Of a stretch of 64,000 nt of DNA, positions 8,312 to 16,971 are shown one piece after another (position 1 is the stretch's first letter; each line of letters starts with the position of its first letter). A program made the position numbers and the translations under genes. The stretch comes from Actinomadura cremea (GTDB lineage Bacteria; Actinomycetota; Actinomycetes; Streptosporangiales; Streptosporangiaceae): NCBI RefSeq assembly GCF_014648495.1, contig NZ_BMRF01000012.1, positions 1 to 64,000 on the forward strand, given 5' to 3'. Under the pieces are notes generated by a model, which saw only the letters and a program-made list of their open reading frames with translations, was not told where the DNA came from and ran no database searches.

Positions 8312-8623
8312 TCAGCGGACAGCGCTGACTACTTGGCCGATCAGGAAGGCAAGAATCGGCATCGCCCCTCCGACAACGAAGAAGCCTCCGACTACACGTG
8401 CGATCCTGCGTGCTGACGTGGCCGTATCGGTCTCGCTCCCCTTCCAGGGCGGGGCCTTTCGCAAGCGTTCGGGAACACTTTGTCCCTCGGCCCACCGATC
8501 CACCCACCCTCGGTAGTTGGTCACAAGGAGCAAGCCGACTCCGACAACGACCAGGAGAACGAATACGCCTCCGGCGGCCTCGGTCCAAGACTGGCCGCCC
8601 GCTCCGTCCGCCAATAGCATCAT
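8312..8623 (-). CDS. Small two-TM membrane protein of unknown function
   Basis: I do not recognise a function. The 103-residue product has a hydrophobic segment VFVLLVVVGVGLLLV, a central charged loop with NYRGWVDRWAEG and LRKAPPWKGSE, and a second hydrophobic segment (VVGGFFVVGGAMPILAFLIG). The pattern resembles small actinobacterial membrane proteins, and base composition is less GC-rich than the neighbours. The ATG at 8623 is preferred; an ATG at 8665 would add 14 residues. It lies between the tRNA-Gly fragment and the broken transposase, so it may be cargo left from an integrated element. Confidence 0.5.
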   Translation of the reverse strand: MMLLADGAGGQSWTEAAGGVFVLLVVVGVGLLLVTNYRGWVDRWAEGQSVPERLRKAPPWKGSETDTATSARRIARVVGGFFVVGGAMPILAFLIGQVVSAVR

Positions 8624-8735
8624 GACCCGACTCTGCCGTACAACGCCACCTGACGCCTCAATCATGCACCATTCGGGGTGACGCGTTCGATCAGCACACG
8701 CTCTATCCGCTCCGAAGTGCTACTTCGCGCGAACG

Positions 8736-9303
8736 GTGCCCGACCAGGCAAGGGCGGCATCGCCCCTGCCACGGTTCGGGCTGGGACGAGCGGGGCGCCC
8801 CGACCGGCTCCCGGCCACCTACCGCCGCACCCACGGAGTCCGCTACCTCCACGGCTGCTACTCGGTGGCCGATGACACCCTGTGGGGCGTCACCCGAGGC
8901 CGCAAGAGCGGCGCCAACACCCTGGCGGCGCTGAAGTTCCATTCGCGCCGCCCGCCCGGACGGCGCCCCGATCTACGTGATCTGCGACAACCTGTCGGCG
9001 AACAAGACCCCGCAGATCCGGGCGTGGGCGGCCCGCAACAACGTCGAGCTGTGCCTCACCCCGACCTAAGCCTCTTGGGCCAACCCGATCGAGGCGCAGT
9101 TCGGGCCGCTGCGCGCCTTCGTGATGGCGGGCTCCGACCATCCCAACCACACCGTGCCGGCGTGGGAGATCCAGGCCTACCTGCGCTGGCGCAACGCCAA
9201 CGCCCGCCACCCCGACGTGCTGGCCGCCCAACGCCGCGAACGCGCACGCGTCCGCAGCCAACGACAACAACGGTGGGGACGTCCCCGCCACAGGGCCGCG
9301 TGA
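8736..9303 (+). pseudogene. Broken IS630-family transposase (3' part)
   Basis: The sequence reads as the C-terminal two thirds of an IS630 DDE transposase. GRPDRLPATYRRTHGVRYLHG is in one frame up to about 8935; after a shift of frame it continues as APIYVICDNLSANKTPQIR (with the catalytic Asp of CDN) and later NPIEAQFGPLRAF (catalytic Glu of IEAQF). An in-frame TAA at 9067-9069 replaces the Tyr or Asn normally found in the PTxASW motif. The amino-terminal helix-turn-helix part is missing. It is therefore a dead fragment; I see no terminal inverted repeats. Confidence 0.8.
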
Positions 9304-9343
9304 TCAGACCCGGTGAACGTTCGTGATCATCGCACTAGTTGGC

Positions 9344-9567
9344 GTCCTCATCGCCCCTACGAGGGTTCGCAACCCGTCAATGAGGTCGAAGGCGAACGCA
9401 CGCTCGTCGTCCTCATCGTCCCTGCGAGGGGTCGCAACGCGACGCCGTACTGCCGCTGGTCGGTCGTCGTCTCGTGTCCTCGTCGCCCTACGAGAGATCA
9501 CGACGCGTCGAGCGGGAACGGCTGCCCGCACGGCTTGTGCCTCATCGACTCTACGAGGTGTCGCGTC
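9344..9567 (+). CRISPR. Small decaying CRISPR array, four repeats, no cas genes nearby
   Basis: Four related 29-30 base units start at 9344, 9409, 9476 and 9538, separated by unrelated spacers of 35, 37 and 33 bases. The first two units agree in nearly every position: both begin GTCCTCATCG and end TCGCAAC, with an internal short palindrome CCCT..CGAGGG. The third (9476-9504) and fourth (9538-9567) are increasingly mutated, as expected at the trailer end of an array read left to right. The repeat resembles those of actinobacterial CRISPR arrays. No cas gene is in the window, so it is an orphan or relic. Confidence 0.7.
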
Positions 9568-9782
9568 CGTTGGGGTTCGGCTGGGCTTGAGACCTCATTG
9601 AGAAGGCCTGTGGGGACTGCGCTGGTGTTCATCGCCGGGTCGCTGCACATGCCGCGAGGTGGTATGGCGTGGGTCACAGTCTCGGGTGATCACACGGAGA
9701 CTGATTGACATCTGGTTGACATGCGATCTTGAAACCGGGATCGCTCAGTGTACTGCAGGGCTCTGACCTGCGGAGATTCTGG

Positions 9783-9853
9783 AGCGGGTGACGGGAATCG
9801 AACCCGCGCTGTCAGCTTGGGAAGCTGAAGTTCTACCATTGAACTACACCCGC
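9783..9853 (-). tRNA. tRNA-Gly (anticodon CCC)
   Basis: The minus strand folds as a 71-base tRNA. The acceptor stem is GCGGGTG/CACCCGC, the D-arm contains AGTTCAATGGTAGAAC, the anticodon stem is TCAGC/GCTGA around the loop TTCCCAA (anticodon CCC), and the T-arm carries GGTTCGATTCC. The CCA end is not encoded. Its 3' half is duplicated at 8127-8175, marking it as an integration site. Confidence 0.95.
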
Positions 9854-9931
9854 GTGGGACGGGGTCGCCGTCCGCGCTTGCGCCATCGTACCGGATCGTC
9901 GGGGGGCGTGTGGACCGGGTAGCTTTTCTGC

Positions 9932-10507
9932 GTGCTGCTCTCCGATCGCGATATCAGGTTCGAGCTCGAGTCCGGACGGGTGAAGATCGATCCGTACGAA
10001 CCGGGCATGGTTCAGCCGTCCAGCGTGGACGTCCGGCTGGACCGGTACTTCCGGGTCTTCGAGAACCACAAGTACCCGCACATCGATCCCGCGGTGGAGC
10101 AGCGGGATCTGACGCGGGTGGTGGAGGTCGAGCCGGACGAGGCGTTCGTGCTGCATCCGGGTGAGTTCGTGCTCGCGTCGACGTTCGAGGTGTTCGGGCT
10201 GCCGGACGATCTGGCGGCGCGGCTGGAGGGCAAGAGCTCGCTCGGACGGCTGGGGCTGCTGACGCACTCGACGGCGGGGTGGATCGACCCGGGGTTCGGC
10301 GGTCACGTGACGTTGGAGCTGTCGAATGTGGCGACGCTGCCGATCAAGCTGTGGCCCGGGATGAAGATCGGACAGATGTGTCTGTTCCGGACGAGTTCGC
10401 CCGCGGAGTACCCGTACGGGTCGGAGCGGTACGGGTCGCGCTACCAGAACCAGCGGGGGCCGACTCCGTCACGGTCGTACCTGAACTTCCACCGGACAAA
10501 AGTGTGA
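9932..10507 (+). CDS. dcd: dCTP deaminase
   Basis: A 191-residue trimeric dUTPase-fold enzyme that deaminates dCTP; actinobacterial forms are usually bifunctional and give dUMP directly. It starts [12 protein letters not shown], and includes [15 protein letters not shown], the nucleotide site [20 protein letters not shown] with conserved Ser/Arg, and the catalytic Glu of HVTLELSN. The C-terminal [16 protein letters not shown] is the lid that closes over the triphosphate. The GTG start has no Shine-Dalgarno, but a -10-like TAGCTT ends 7 bases upstream, so the mRNA is probably leaderless. Confidence 0.95.
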   Translation: MLLSDRDIRFELESGRVKIDPYEPGMVQPSSVDVRLDRYFRVFENHKYPHIDPAVEQRDLTRVVEVEPDEAFVLHPGEFVLASTFEVFGLPDDLAARLEGKSSLGRLGLLTHSTAGWIDPGFGGHVTLELSNVATLPIKLWPGMKIGQMCLFRTSSPAEYPYGSERYGSRYQNQRGPTPSRSYLNFHRTKV

Positions 10508-10706
10508 ACGTGTCCCCGCTGTGACCCTAACGTGACGAAACCCCCCAAAGGATGAAACATGTTCCTTGAGCAGGTAGTTTCGAGCGACGCAGAGTGTTGG
10601 CGTTCGCTTGACAGTCTCTTTACGTGAGTCTCGTCGAGTCCGGGCGCCTGGACGTGTAGGCGACCCGTTTCCGCGCCGGTTGGACGTGGGAACCCGGAAG
10701 GAGATC

Positions 10707-11972
10707 GTGTCCATACTCCGTGCGGAAGGCGTCACAAAGCTGTTCGGCCGCAAGGCGGCCGAGGCACAACGAAAGATTAAGAGCGGTGCGGACCTTGAGG
10801 AGGTTCGCAAACTCGGCGTCACGCCCGCTGTGGTCGACGCCACGTTCGAGGTCCGGCAGGGCGAGATCTTCGTGGTCATGGGGCTGTCCGGCTCCGGGAA
10901 GTCCACGCTGATCCGGATGCTGAACGGGCTGCTGCCGGCGACGGCGGGCAGCATCGAGATCGAGGGCGAGAACATCGCCGAACTGTCGCCGAAGGCCCTG
11001 CGGGCCGCGCGGCAGAACAAGGTCAGCATGGTCTTCCAGCACTTCGCGCTCTTCCCTCACCGGACGGTTCTGGCGAACGCCGCGTACGGGCTCGAAGTGC
11101 GCGGTGTCGCGAAGGAAGAACGAGAGAAGCAGGCCCGCGAGTTCCTCAAGTTGGTCGGCCTGGAGGGCTGGGAGAGCAAGCTCCCGGGGCAGCTGTCGGG
11201 CGGCATGAAGCAGCGTGTCGGGCTCGCCCGGGCGCTGGCTTCGGGCACCGACATCATTTTGATGGACGAGGCGTTCAGCGCCCTCGATCCCCTTATCCGG
11301 CGAGAGGTCCAGGATCTGCTGCTGGACCTGCAGTCGCGGTTCGGCAAGACGATCGTGTTCATCACGCACGACCTGAACGAGGCCATGCGCATCGGCGACC
11401 GCATCGCGGTGATGCGCGAGGGCCGGATCGTGCAGATCGGGACCGCCGAGGAGATCCTCACGGATCCGGCGAACGACTATGTGGCCCAGTTCGTCGCGGA
11501 CGTGGACCGTACCAGGGTGCTGACCGCGTCGTCGGTCATGGAGAAGCCGCTGGTCACGGTGCTCGCGTCGACGGGGCCTCGGACGGCGCTGCGCACGATG
11601 CGCGAGCACCAGACGTCCGCGGCGTTCGTGGTGACGAAGGACCGCAAGCTGCGGGGCCGGGTGCGCGGGACGCGGATCGCCGACGCGGTGCAGGACGGCG
11701 TCGACACGCTCGACGGCCTGATCGACGCGGAGGACCCGGAGCCGGTGTCGCCGGACACCCCGGTGGCGGAGCTGTTCGCGCGGTGCGCGGAGAGCGACCT
11801 GCCGGTGCCGGTGGCCGACGAGGACGGGACGCTGCTCGGCGTGATCCCGCGGGTCACGCTGCTGGCCGCGCTGGGCGCGATCGACACCCACGTGGACGAC
11901 GCGGTGGTGCGGGACGTCGTGGAGCCCGAGCTGGCGCTGACGAAGGAAGGCGGCAAGAGTGACACCGACTAA
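10707..11972 (+). CDS. proV: Glycine betaine/proline-type ABC transporter ATP-binding protein
   Basis: A 421-residue ATPase of the ProV/OpuAA group, energising uptake of quaternary amine osmoprotectants. The amino terminus carries the family's typical extension (KSGADLEEVRKLGVTPAV), Walker A GLSGSGKST at residues 59-67, signature LSGGMKQRVGLARAL, Walker B IILMDEAFSALDP, and two C-terminal CBS domains (from about VMEKPLVTVLAS). CBS domains sense ionic strength in this family. The GTG at 10707 has GGAAGGAG upstream and is preferred to an in-frame start at 10608. It overlaps the permease gene by 14 bases. Confidence 0.9.
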   Translation: MSILRAEGVTKLFGRKAAEAQRKIKSGADLEEVRKLGVTPAVVDATFEVRQGEIFVVMGLSGSGKSTLIRMLNGLLPATAGSIEIEGENIAELSPKALRAARQNKVSMVFQHFALFPHRTVLANAAYGLEVRGVAKEEREKQAREFLKLVGLEGWESKLPGQLSGGMKQRVGLARALASGTDIILMDEAFSALDPLIRREVQDLLLDLQSRFGKTIVFITHDLNEAMRIGDRIAVMREGRIVQIGTAEEILTDPANDYVAQFVADVDRTRVLTASSVMEKPLVTVLASTGPRTALRTMREHQTSAAFVVTKDRKLRGRVRGTRIADAVQDGVDTLDGLIDAEDPEPVSPDTPVAELFARCAESDLPVPVADEDGTLLGVIPRVTLLAALGAIDTHVDDAVVRDVVEPELALTKEGGKSDTD

Positions 11973-12843
11973 GGCGGTGGAACTGCCGCGTCTGGACGTC
12001 GGCGAGTGGTTCGCCACGATCGTGGACTGGTGCACCGACAACCTGGGCTGGTTGTTCGACGGGATCGGGTCGGTCGGCGAGGCGGCCGTGGAGGGCCTCG
12101 CCGAGGGGCTGCTGGCGCTGCCGCCCCTGGTGGTCGTCGCGATCCTCGCGATCATCGGGCTGTTCGTGGCGGGCTGGAAGGTCGGCGTGTTCGCGCTGGT
12201 CGGGTTCGCGCTGATCGACAGCATCGAGCTGTGGGAACCCGCGATGGACACCCTGGCGCTGGTGCTGGTGTCGGCGCTGGTGGCGGTGCTCATCTCGATC
12301 CCGCTGGGCATCGCGGCGGCGCGCAACGACATGGTGAGCCGGGTCGCGCGGCCCATCCTGGATCTGATGCAGACGATGCCGGCGTTCGTGTACCTGATCC
12401 CGGCGATCTTCTTCTTCAGCATCGGCGTGGTGCCGGGCATGGTGGCGACGGTGATCTTCGCGTTGCCGCCGGGCGTCCGGCTGACCGAGCTCGGCATCCG
12501 CGGCGTCGACCCGGAGATGGTCGAGGCGGGCGAGGCGTTCGGGACGCCGCCGGGCCGCATCCTCACGCGCATCCAGATCCCGCTGGCGATGCCGTCGATC
12601 ATGGCGGGCGTCAACCAGCTGATCATGCTGTCGCTGTCCATGGTCGTGATCGCGGGCATGGTCGGCGCGGGCGGTCTCGGCGAGGTGGTGCTCCAGGGCA
12701 TCCAGCGCGTGGACGTCGCCACCGGGTTCGAGGGCGGCATCGCCGTCGTCGTGCTCGCCATCTTCCTGGACCGGGTCACCGGTGCCCTGGGCGACCGCTC
12801 GAGCGTCTCGCGCGCCACGGCGTCCGCGGGCGCGGGCGGCTGA
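11959..12843 (+). CDS. proW: Glycine betaine/proline-type ABC transporter permease
   Basis: A 294-residue inner-membrane permease of the ProW/OpuAB group. It has about six hydrophobic segments and the cytoplasmic EAA loop (EAGEAFGTPPGRILTRIQIPLAMPSIM), which docks on the ATPase, plus the family motif MQTMPAFVYLIPAIFFFSIG. The GTG start lies inside the end of proV, so the two are translationally coupled. The substrate-binding lipoprotein gene follows after 24 bases, completing one transporter. Confidence 0.9.
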   Translation: MTPTKAVELPRLDVGEWFATIVDWCTDNLGWLFDGIGSVGEAAVEGLAEGLLALPPLVVVAILAIIGLFVAGWKVGVFALVGFALIDSIELWEPAMDTLALVLVSALVAVLISIPLGIAAARNDMVSRVARPILDLMQTMPAFVYLIPAIFFFSIGVVPGMVATVIFALPPGVRLTELGIRGVDPEMVEAGEAFGTPPGRILTRIQIPLAMPSIMAGVNQLIMLSLSMVVIAGMVGAGGLGEVVLQGIQRVDVATGFEGGIAVVVLAIFLDRVTGALGDRSSVSRATASAGAGG

Positions 12844-12867
12844 CCACATCACAAGGAAAGGACGGGC

Positions 12868-13752
12868 ATGCGCCTGAAACTCAAAGGTCTTGCGATCGGG
12901 GCCATGGCTCTGACGCTGGGGTTCGGCACCGCGGCGTGCGGGTCGGAGGACTCCGGCGGCGCGGACGACAAGAGCATCACGATCGGCATGGTCTCGGGCT
13001 GGGCCGAGGGTGAGGCCGCCACGCACCTGTGGAAGAGCCTGCTCGAGGACAAGGGGTACGAGGTCGAGGTCAAGACCCTCGACACCGGGCCGCTGTACAC
13101 GGGCATGGCGCAGGGCGACGTGGACCTGTTCCTCGACGCCTGGCTGCCGGGCACGCACGAGGACTACTGGAAGCAGTACGGCGACAAGCTGGAGAAGGTG
13201 GGGTCCTGGTACGACTCCGCGCCGCTGACGATCGCCGTGCCGGACTACTCGCCGCTGCAGTCCCTCGAGGACCTGAAGGGCAAGCACGGGGAGTACGACG
13301 GGACGATCGTCGGCATCGAGCAGAGCTCGGGCCTGTTCCGGGTGTCCTCGGAGGAGATGCTGCCCGCGTACGGGCTCGACGGGGACTGGAAGGTGAAGAC
13401 GTCGTCGACACCGGCGATGCTCACCGAGCTGCAGAAGGCCATCGAGGCCAAGGAGAACATCGTCGTCACCCTGTGGCGTCCCCACTGGGCCTACGAGAAG
13501 TTCCCGATCCGTGACCTGAAGGACCCGAAGGGCGCGATGGGCAAGCCCGACGGCGTCTTCACGGTCGCGCGGGAGGGCTTCAGCGAGGAGCAGGCGGAGG
13601 TCGCCGGCTGGCTGAAGAAGTTCAAGATGAACGACGAGCAGCTGGGGTCGCTCGAGGACCTCATGGAGAACAAGCACAAGGGCAAGCCCGAGCAGGCCGT
13701 GGACGAGTGGCTGAAGGCGAACCCGAACTTCGCGACGTCCATGACGGGCTGA
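12868..13752 (+). CDS. proX: Glycine betaine-type substrate-binding lipoprotein
   Basis: A 294-residue OpuAC-domain protein. It has a lipoprotein signal peptide with lipobox TAAC (Cys about residue 24), then the mature domain with ITIGMVSGWAEGEAATHLWKSLLE and the family segment GDVDLFLDAWLPGTHEDYW. The Trp and Tyr residues of such segments form the aromatic cage that holds quaternary ammonium groups. ATG 12868 has an AAGGAAAGGA ribosome site. It closes the proVWX-like operon, followed by a strong terminator at 13802. Confidence 0.9.
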   Translation: MRLKLKGLAIGAMALTLGFGTAACGSEDSGGADDKSITIGMVSGWAEGEAATHLWKSLLEDKGYEVEVKTLDTGPLYTGMAQGDVDLFLDAWLPGTHEDYWKQYGDKLEKVGSWYDSAPLTIAVPDYSPLQSLEDLKGKHGEYDGTIVGIEQSSGLFRVSSEEMLPAYGLDGDWKVKTSSTPAMLTELQKAIEAKENIVVTLWRPHWAYEKFPIRDLKDPKGAMGKPDGVFTVAREGFSEEQAEVAGWLKKFKMNDEQLGSLEDLMENKHKGKPEQAVDEWLKANPNFATSMTG

Positions 13753-13801
13753 TCGCGCGCCGCTGAGCGTCCCGCCCGACCGGGGACGTTCCGCAGGGTG
13801 T

Positions 13802-13837
13802 CAGAGGGCCGTCCGGTGCGAACCGGACGGCCCTCTG
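13802..13837. terminator. Bidirectional terminator hairpin
   Basis: An exact 16-base inverted repeat (CAGAGGGCCGTCCGGT and its complement) with a 4-base loop GCGA lies between the converging ABC operon and the ZIP gene. No U-run follows, as is common in actinomycetes. Confidence 0.85.
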
Positions 13838-13842
13838 GCGTT

Positions 13843-14601
13843 TCAGTGCGCGAGCCCGGCGACGAACAGGACGGCGACGAGCCCGAGCCCGGTCGCGCAG
13901 AGGGTGAGGACGCGGGGGTGCCGGCTGTGGGCCTCGGGGAGGATCTCGGCGGCGGCGAGGTAGAGCAGGACGCCGGCGAACAGCCCGAGGTAGGGGCCGA
14001 GGACGGCGTCGGGGACGGTGACGAGCGTGGTGAGCGCGGCGCCCGCGATGGGGGCGAGGGCGTCGGCGAACAGGAGGGCGAGGGCGGGCCGGCGGTCGGT
14101 GCGGCGCAGGGAGGCGGCGGTGAAGGTGTTGAAGCCGTCGGCGAAGTCGTGGGCGACGACGGCGAGGGTGACGACGACGCCGACGTCGGTCCCGGACTGG
14201 AAGCCGAGCCCGATGCTGATGCCGTCGACGAGGCTGTGCACGACGAGCGCGAGGGCGGCCAGGAGCCCCGCCTGGGAGCCGCCGCCGGGGGCGTGCCCGT
14301 GGCCGTGGGCGTGGACGTGCGGGGCGTACTCGTCCTCGTGGGCGCGGTGGATCGCGACGGCCTGTTCGACGACGTGCAGCAGCAGGAACCCGCAGGCGAA
14401 CGCGATCATGGGGGCGGGGACGCCGAGGGGGTGCGCGCCCGAGAGCTCGATGGACTCGGGGATGAGGTCGAACGCGACGACGCCGAGCATGAGGCCGCCG
14501 GCGAGGCCGAGGACGAGGTGCCGGTGGTCGCGGACCTTCATCGCGGCGAGGCCGCCCGCGAGCGTCATGAGGAACGCGAGCACGGACACCAGGACGGCCA
14601 T
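13843..14601 (-). CDS. ZIP family metal transporter
   Basis: A 252-residue membrane protein of the ZIP (ZupT/GufA-like) family, normally importing Zn, Fe or Mn. Metal-site helices are seen in LALVVHSLVDGISIG and LAVVAHDFADGFNTF (His-x3-Asp motifs of helices IV and V), and EILPEAHS occurs near the C terminus. A His-rich cytoplasmic loop (HVHAHGHGH) precedes helix IV. ATG 14601 starts directly before the first hydrophobic segment; the ribosome site is weak. It converges with the proVWX operon. Confidence 0.88.
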   Translation of the reverse strand: MAVLVSVLAFLMTLAGGLAAMKVRDHRHLVLGLAGGLMLGVVAFDLIPESIELSGAHPLGVPAPMIAFACGFLLLHVVEQAVAIHRAHEDEYAPHVHAHGHGHAPGGGSQAGLLAALALVVHSLVDGISIGLGFQSGTDVGVVVTLAVVAHDFADGFNTFTAASLRRTDRRPALALLFADALAPIAGAALTTLVTVPDAVLGPYLGLFAGVLLYLAAAEILPEAHSRHPRVLTLCATGLGLVAVLFVAGLAH

Positions 14602-14679
14602 GGCCCGATCTCTACCCGCCTGTGGTTTCCCACCCGTCCATGGCCCGCTACAGAAGGCTTGACCATCCGGCACATGGGA

Positions 14680-14716
14680 ACGGCCCCGCCCCCGGGCGAG
14701 CCGGGGACGGGGCCGT
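14680..14716 (-). terminator. Terminator after the EtfD-like gene
   Basis: ACGGCCCCG (14680-14688) pairs with CGGGGCCGT (14708-14716), with further G/C pairing inside. It lies just past the stop of the minus-strand Fe-S oxidoreductase gene. Confidence 0.7.
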
Positions 14717-14731
14717 GTGCGCGCGTGCGAG

Positions 14732-16879
14732 CTACTCGGCCGCGACGGGTTCCTTCTCGGGGGCGGTTCCCTCGCCCTTGATGGAGCGGATCAGCAGCTG
14801 GGAGACGTCGACGACCTCGAGGGTCTCCTTGGCGTCGCCGGAGTTCTTCTTCTCGTTGATCGCGTCGCCCAGCATGACCAGGCAGAACGGGCAGGCGGTG
14901 GAGACGGTGTCGGGGTTGGTCTCCAGCGCCTCGTCGACGCGCTCGGTGTTGATGCGCTTGCCGATGCGCTCTTCCATCCACATCCGGGCGCCGCCGGCGC
15001 CGCAGCAGAAGCCGCGGTCCTTGTGCCGGTGCATCTCCTGCGTCTTGACGCCGGGGACGGTCGCCATGATGTCGCGGGGCTGCTTGTAGACCTTGTTGTG
15101 GCGGCCCAGGAAGCAGGGGTCGTGGTAGGTGATGTTCTCCTCGATCGGGGCGACCGGGGTGAGCTTGCCCTCCTCGACCAGGTGCGCGAGCAGCTGGGTG
15201 TGGTGGACGACCTCGTAGTCCCCGCCGATCTGCGGGTACTCGTTGGCCAGGGTGTTGAAGCAGTGCGGGCAGGTCGCGACGATCTTCTTGGCGCCCGCGT
15301 CGTTCAACGTCTCGACGTTCTGCTGGCCGAGCATCTGGAAGACGAACTCCATGCCCAGGCGGCGGGCCGGGTCACCGGTGCACGCCTCCATCGGGCCGAG
15401 CACGGCGAACTTGACGCCCGCGATGTGCAGCAGCTCGGCGACGGCCTTGGTGGTCTTCTTGGCCCGGTCCTCCAGGGCGCCGGCGCAGCCGACCCAGAAC
15501 AGGTACTCGGTGTCCTCGGGGAGCTTGTCGTCGACGACCTCGACCTCGAAGTCGAGCTCCTCGATCCACTCGAGGCGCTTCATCTCGGACATGCCCCACG
15601 GGTTGCCCTTGTTCTCGAGGTTCTTCAGCATGACGCCGGCCTCGGACGGGAACGAGGACTCGATCATCACCTGGAAGCGGCGCATGTCCAGGATGTGGTC
15701 GATGTGCTCGATGTCGACCGGGCACTGCTCGACGCACGCGCCGCAGTTGGTGCACGACCACAGGACGTCCGGGTGGATGACGCCGTCGTCGGCGACCAGC
15801 TCCTTGTCCACCTGCATGGCGAGCTTCTGCTCGTCGGTGAACTTCTCGCGCTCCTCCTCGGAGGCGAGCATGTACGGCGCCTTGGCCAGCGCGTGGTCGC
15901 GGAGCTCCAGGATGACCATCTTGGGCGACAGCGGCTTGCCGGTGTTCCAGGCGGGGCACTGCGACTGGCAGCGACCGCACTCGGTGCAGGTCGCCATGTC
16001 GAGGAAGCCCTTCCAGGTGAAGTCCTCGATCTTGCCGCGGCCGAAGACGTCCTCGTCGGGGTCGGCCTCCTCGAAGTCGAGGGGCTTGCCGCCCGACATC
16101 ATCGGCTGCACGGCGCCCAGGCCGTCCGGGCGGCGCTTGAACATGACGTTCAGCGGGGCCAGGAAGATGTGCAGGTGCTTGGAGTTGACGACGAACACCA
16201 GGAAGACGAACGCGACGCCGATGTGCAGGAGCAGGCCGACGGCCTCCAGCACGTGGAGGGTGTCGTCGGACATGCCCTCGAACAGGTTCCCGGTCAGGTG
16301 GGAGAAGTACGCGGCGCCGTTGTAGCCGAAGTTGCCGCGCGCGACCTCGATGCCCCGGAAGAAGAACATCGTCCAGATCACGTTGAAGATCATGAACAGC
16401 GTGATCCACGCGCCGGACAGGTGCGAGCCGGAGAACCGGGACTTGCGGCCGATCCGCTTGGGGGAGTTCTTGAACCGGATCGCGGTGAACACGGCGAGGC
16501 CGAGGAAGCAGGCCAGGGCGATGGTGTCCTGGACGAAGCCGATCGGGCCCCACGTCTGCAGGAACGGGATGTGCGCCTCGAGGCCGAACAGCAGCTGCAC
16601 GGCCGCTTCGAGGTATACGGTGGCGAGCAGGAAGAACGCCCACATGACCGCGAAGTGCGCGGCGCCGGCGATCGTCCACTTCAGCAGCTTGCGCTGCCCG
16701 AGGACCTCGACGGCCTGCCCCTCGACGGCCTTCTTGGGCTCCCGCTTGACCTGCAGCGTCCGCTCGGGGTCGGGCTGCCCGACCTTGGCGGTCTTGTACA
16801 GGAACAGCACTCGCCGCCCCGCGAGCGCCAACGTGACCGCCAGTCCGGCGAGCCCGATGATCAACGTGATCCAGTACAC
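14732..16879 (-). CDS. etfD: EtfD-like membrane Fe-S oxidoreductase (heterodisulfide-reductase related)
   Basis: A 715-residue membrane protein. The first 270 residues hold about five hydrophobic segments (nitrate-reductase-gamma-like); next come two [4Fe-4S] ferredoxin motifs (CTECGRCQSQCP and CTNCGACVEQCP), then two CCG domains (CPHCFN and CCGAGGARMWMEE are visible). The architecture matches mycobacterial Rv0338c/EtfD, which takes electrons from EtfBA during fatty-acid beta-oxidation and passes them to quinone. The GTG at 16879 has AGGAGG 6 bases upstream; an ATG at 16984 has none. A perfect palindrome lies 77 bases upstream. The etfBA genes are not in the window, but beta-oxidation genes are (thiolase, hydroxyacyl dehydrogenase). 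Confidence 0.85.
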   Translation of the reverse strand: MYWITLIIGLAGLAVTLALAGRRVLFLYKTAKVGQPDPERTLQVKREPKKAVEGQAVEVLGQRKLLKWTIAGAAHFAVMWAFFLLATVYLEAAVQLLFGLEAHIPFLQTWGPIGFVQDTIALACFLGLAVFTAIRFKNSPKRIGRKSRFSGSHLSGAWITLFMIFNVIWTMFFFRGIEVARGNFGYNGAAYFSHLTGNLFEGMSDDTLHVLEAVGLLLHIGVAFVFLVFVVNSKHLHIFLAPLNVMFKRRPDGLGAVQPMMSGGKPLDFEEADPDEDVFGRGKIEDFTWKGFLDMATCTECGRCQSQCPAWNTGKPLSPKMVILELRDHALAKAPYMLASEEEREKFTDEQKLAMQVDKELVADDGVIHPDVLWSCTNCGACVEQCPVDIEHIDHILDMRRFQVMIESSFPSEAGVMLKNLENKGNPWGMSEMKRLEWIEELDFEVEVVDDKLPEDTEYLFWVGCAGALEDRAKKTTKAVAELLHIAGVKFAVLGPMEACTGDPARRLGMEFVFQMLGQQNVETLNDAGAKKIVATCPHCFNTLANEYPQIGGDYEVVHHTQLLAHLVEEGKLTPVAPIEENITYHDPCFLGRHNKVYKQPRDIMATVPGVKTQEMHRHKDRGFCCGAGGARMWMEERIGKRINTERVDEALETNPDTVSTACPFCLVMLGDAINEKKNSGDAKETLEVVDVSQLLIRSIKGEGTAPEKEPVAAE

Positions 16880-16956
16880 TGTTCCGTCCTCCTGGGTACG
16901 GGCGATGGCAGTCAGCGTAGGGCTCGTGACAGACTGCGCTTCATCCGGGTCCCGAA

Positions 16957-16971
16957 TACTACTCGGTAGTA
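16957..16971. promoter_or_regulatory. Perfect palindrome upstream of etfD-like gene
   Basis: TACTAC-TCG-GTAGTA is an exact 6-3-6 inverted repeat, about 78 bases upstream of the GTG start. The length and symmetry are typical of a TetR-family operator; regulation by a fatty-acid-responsive repressor is inference. Confidence 0.5.

Noticed and set aside
9344-9567. The array as a tandem minisatellite rather than CRISPR
   Set aside because: The units are separated by unrelated sequence of near-constant length, and decay increases to one end, which is CRISPR-like and not satellite-like.
10608-10636. TTGACA at 10608 as -35 of the proVWX operon
   Set aside because: No acceptable -10 occurs 16-18 bases downstream (TCGTCG), so I do not call a promoter.
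14717-16969. Plus-strand open frame of 750 codons opposite the EtfD-like gene
   Set aside because: It mirrors the real gene, has a Leu/Val/Asp/His-rich nonsense composition and no motif, while the minus strand shows complete ferredoxin and CCG motifs.
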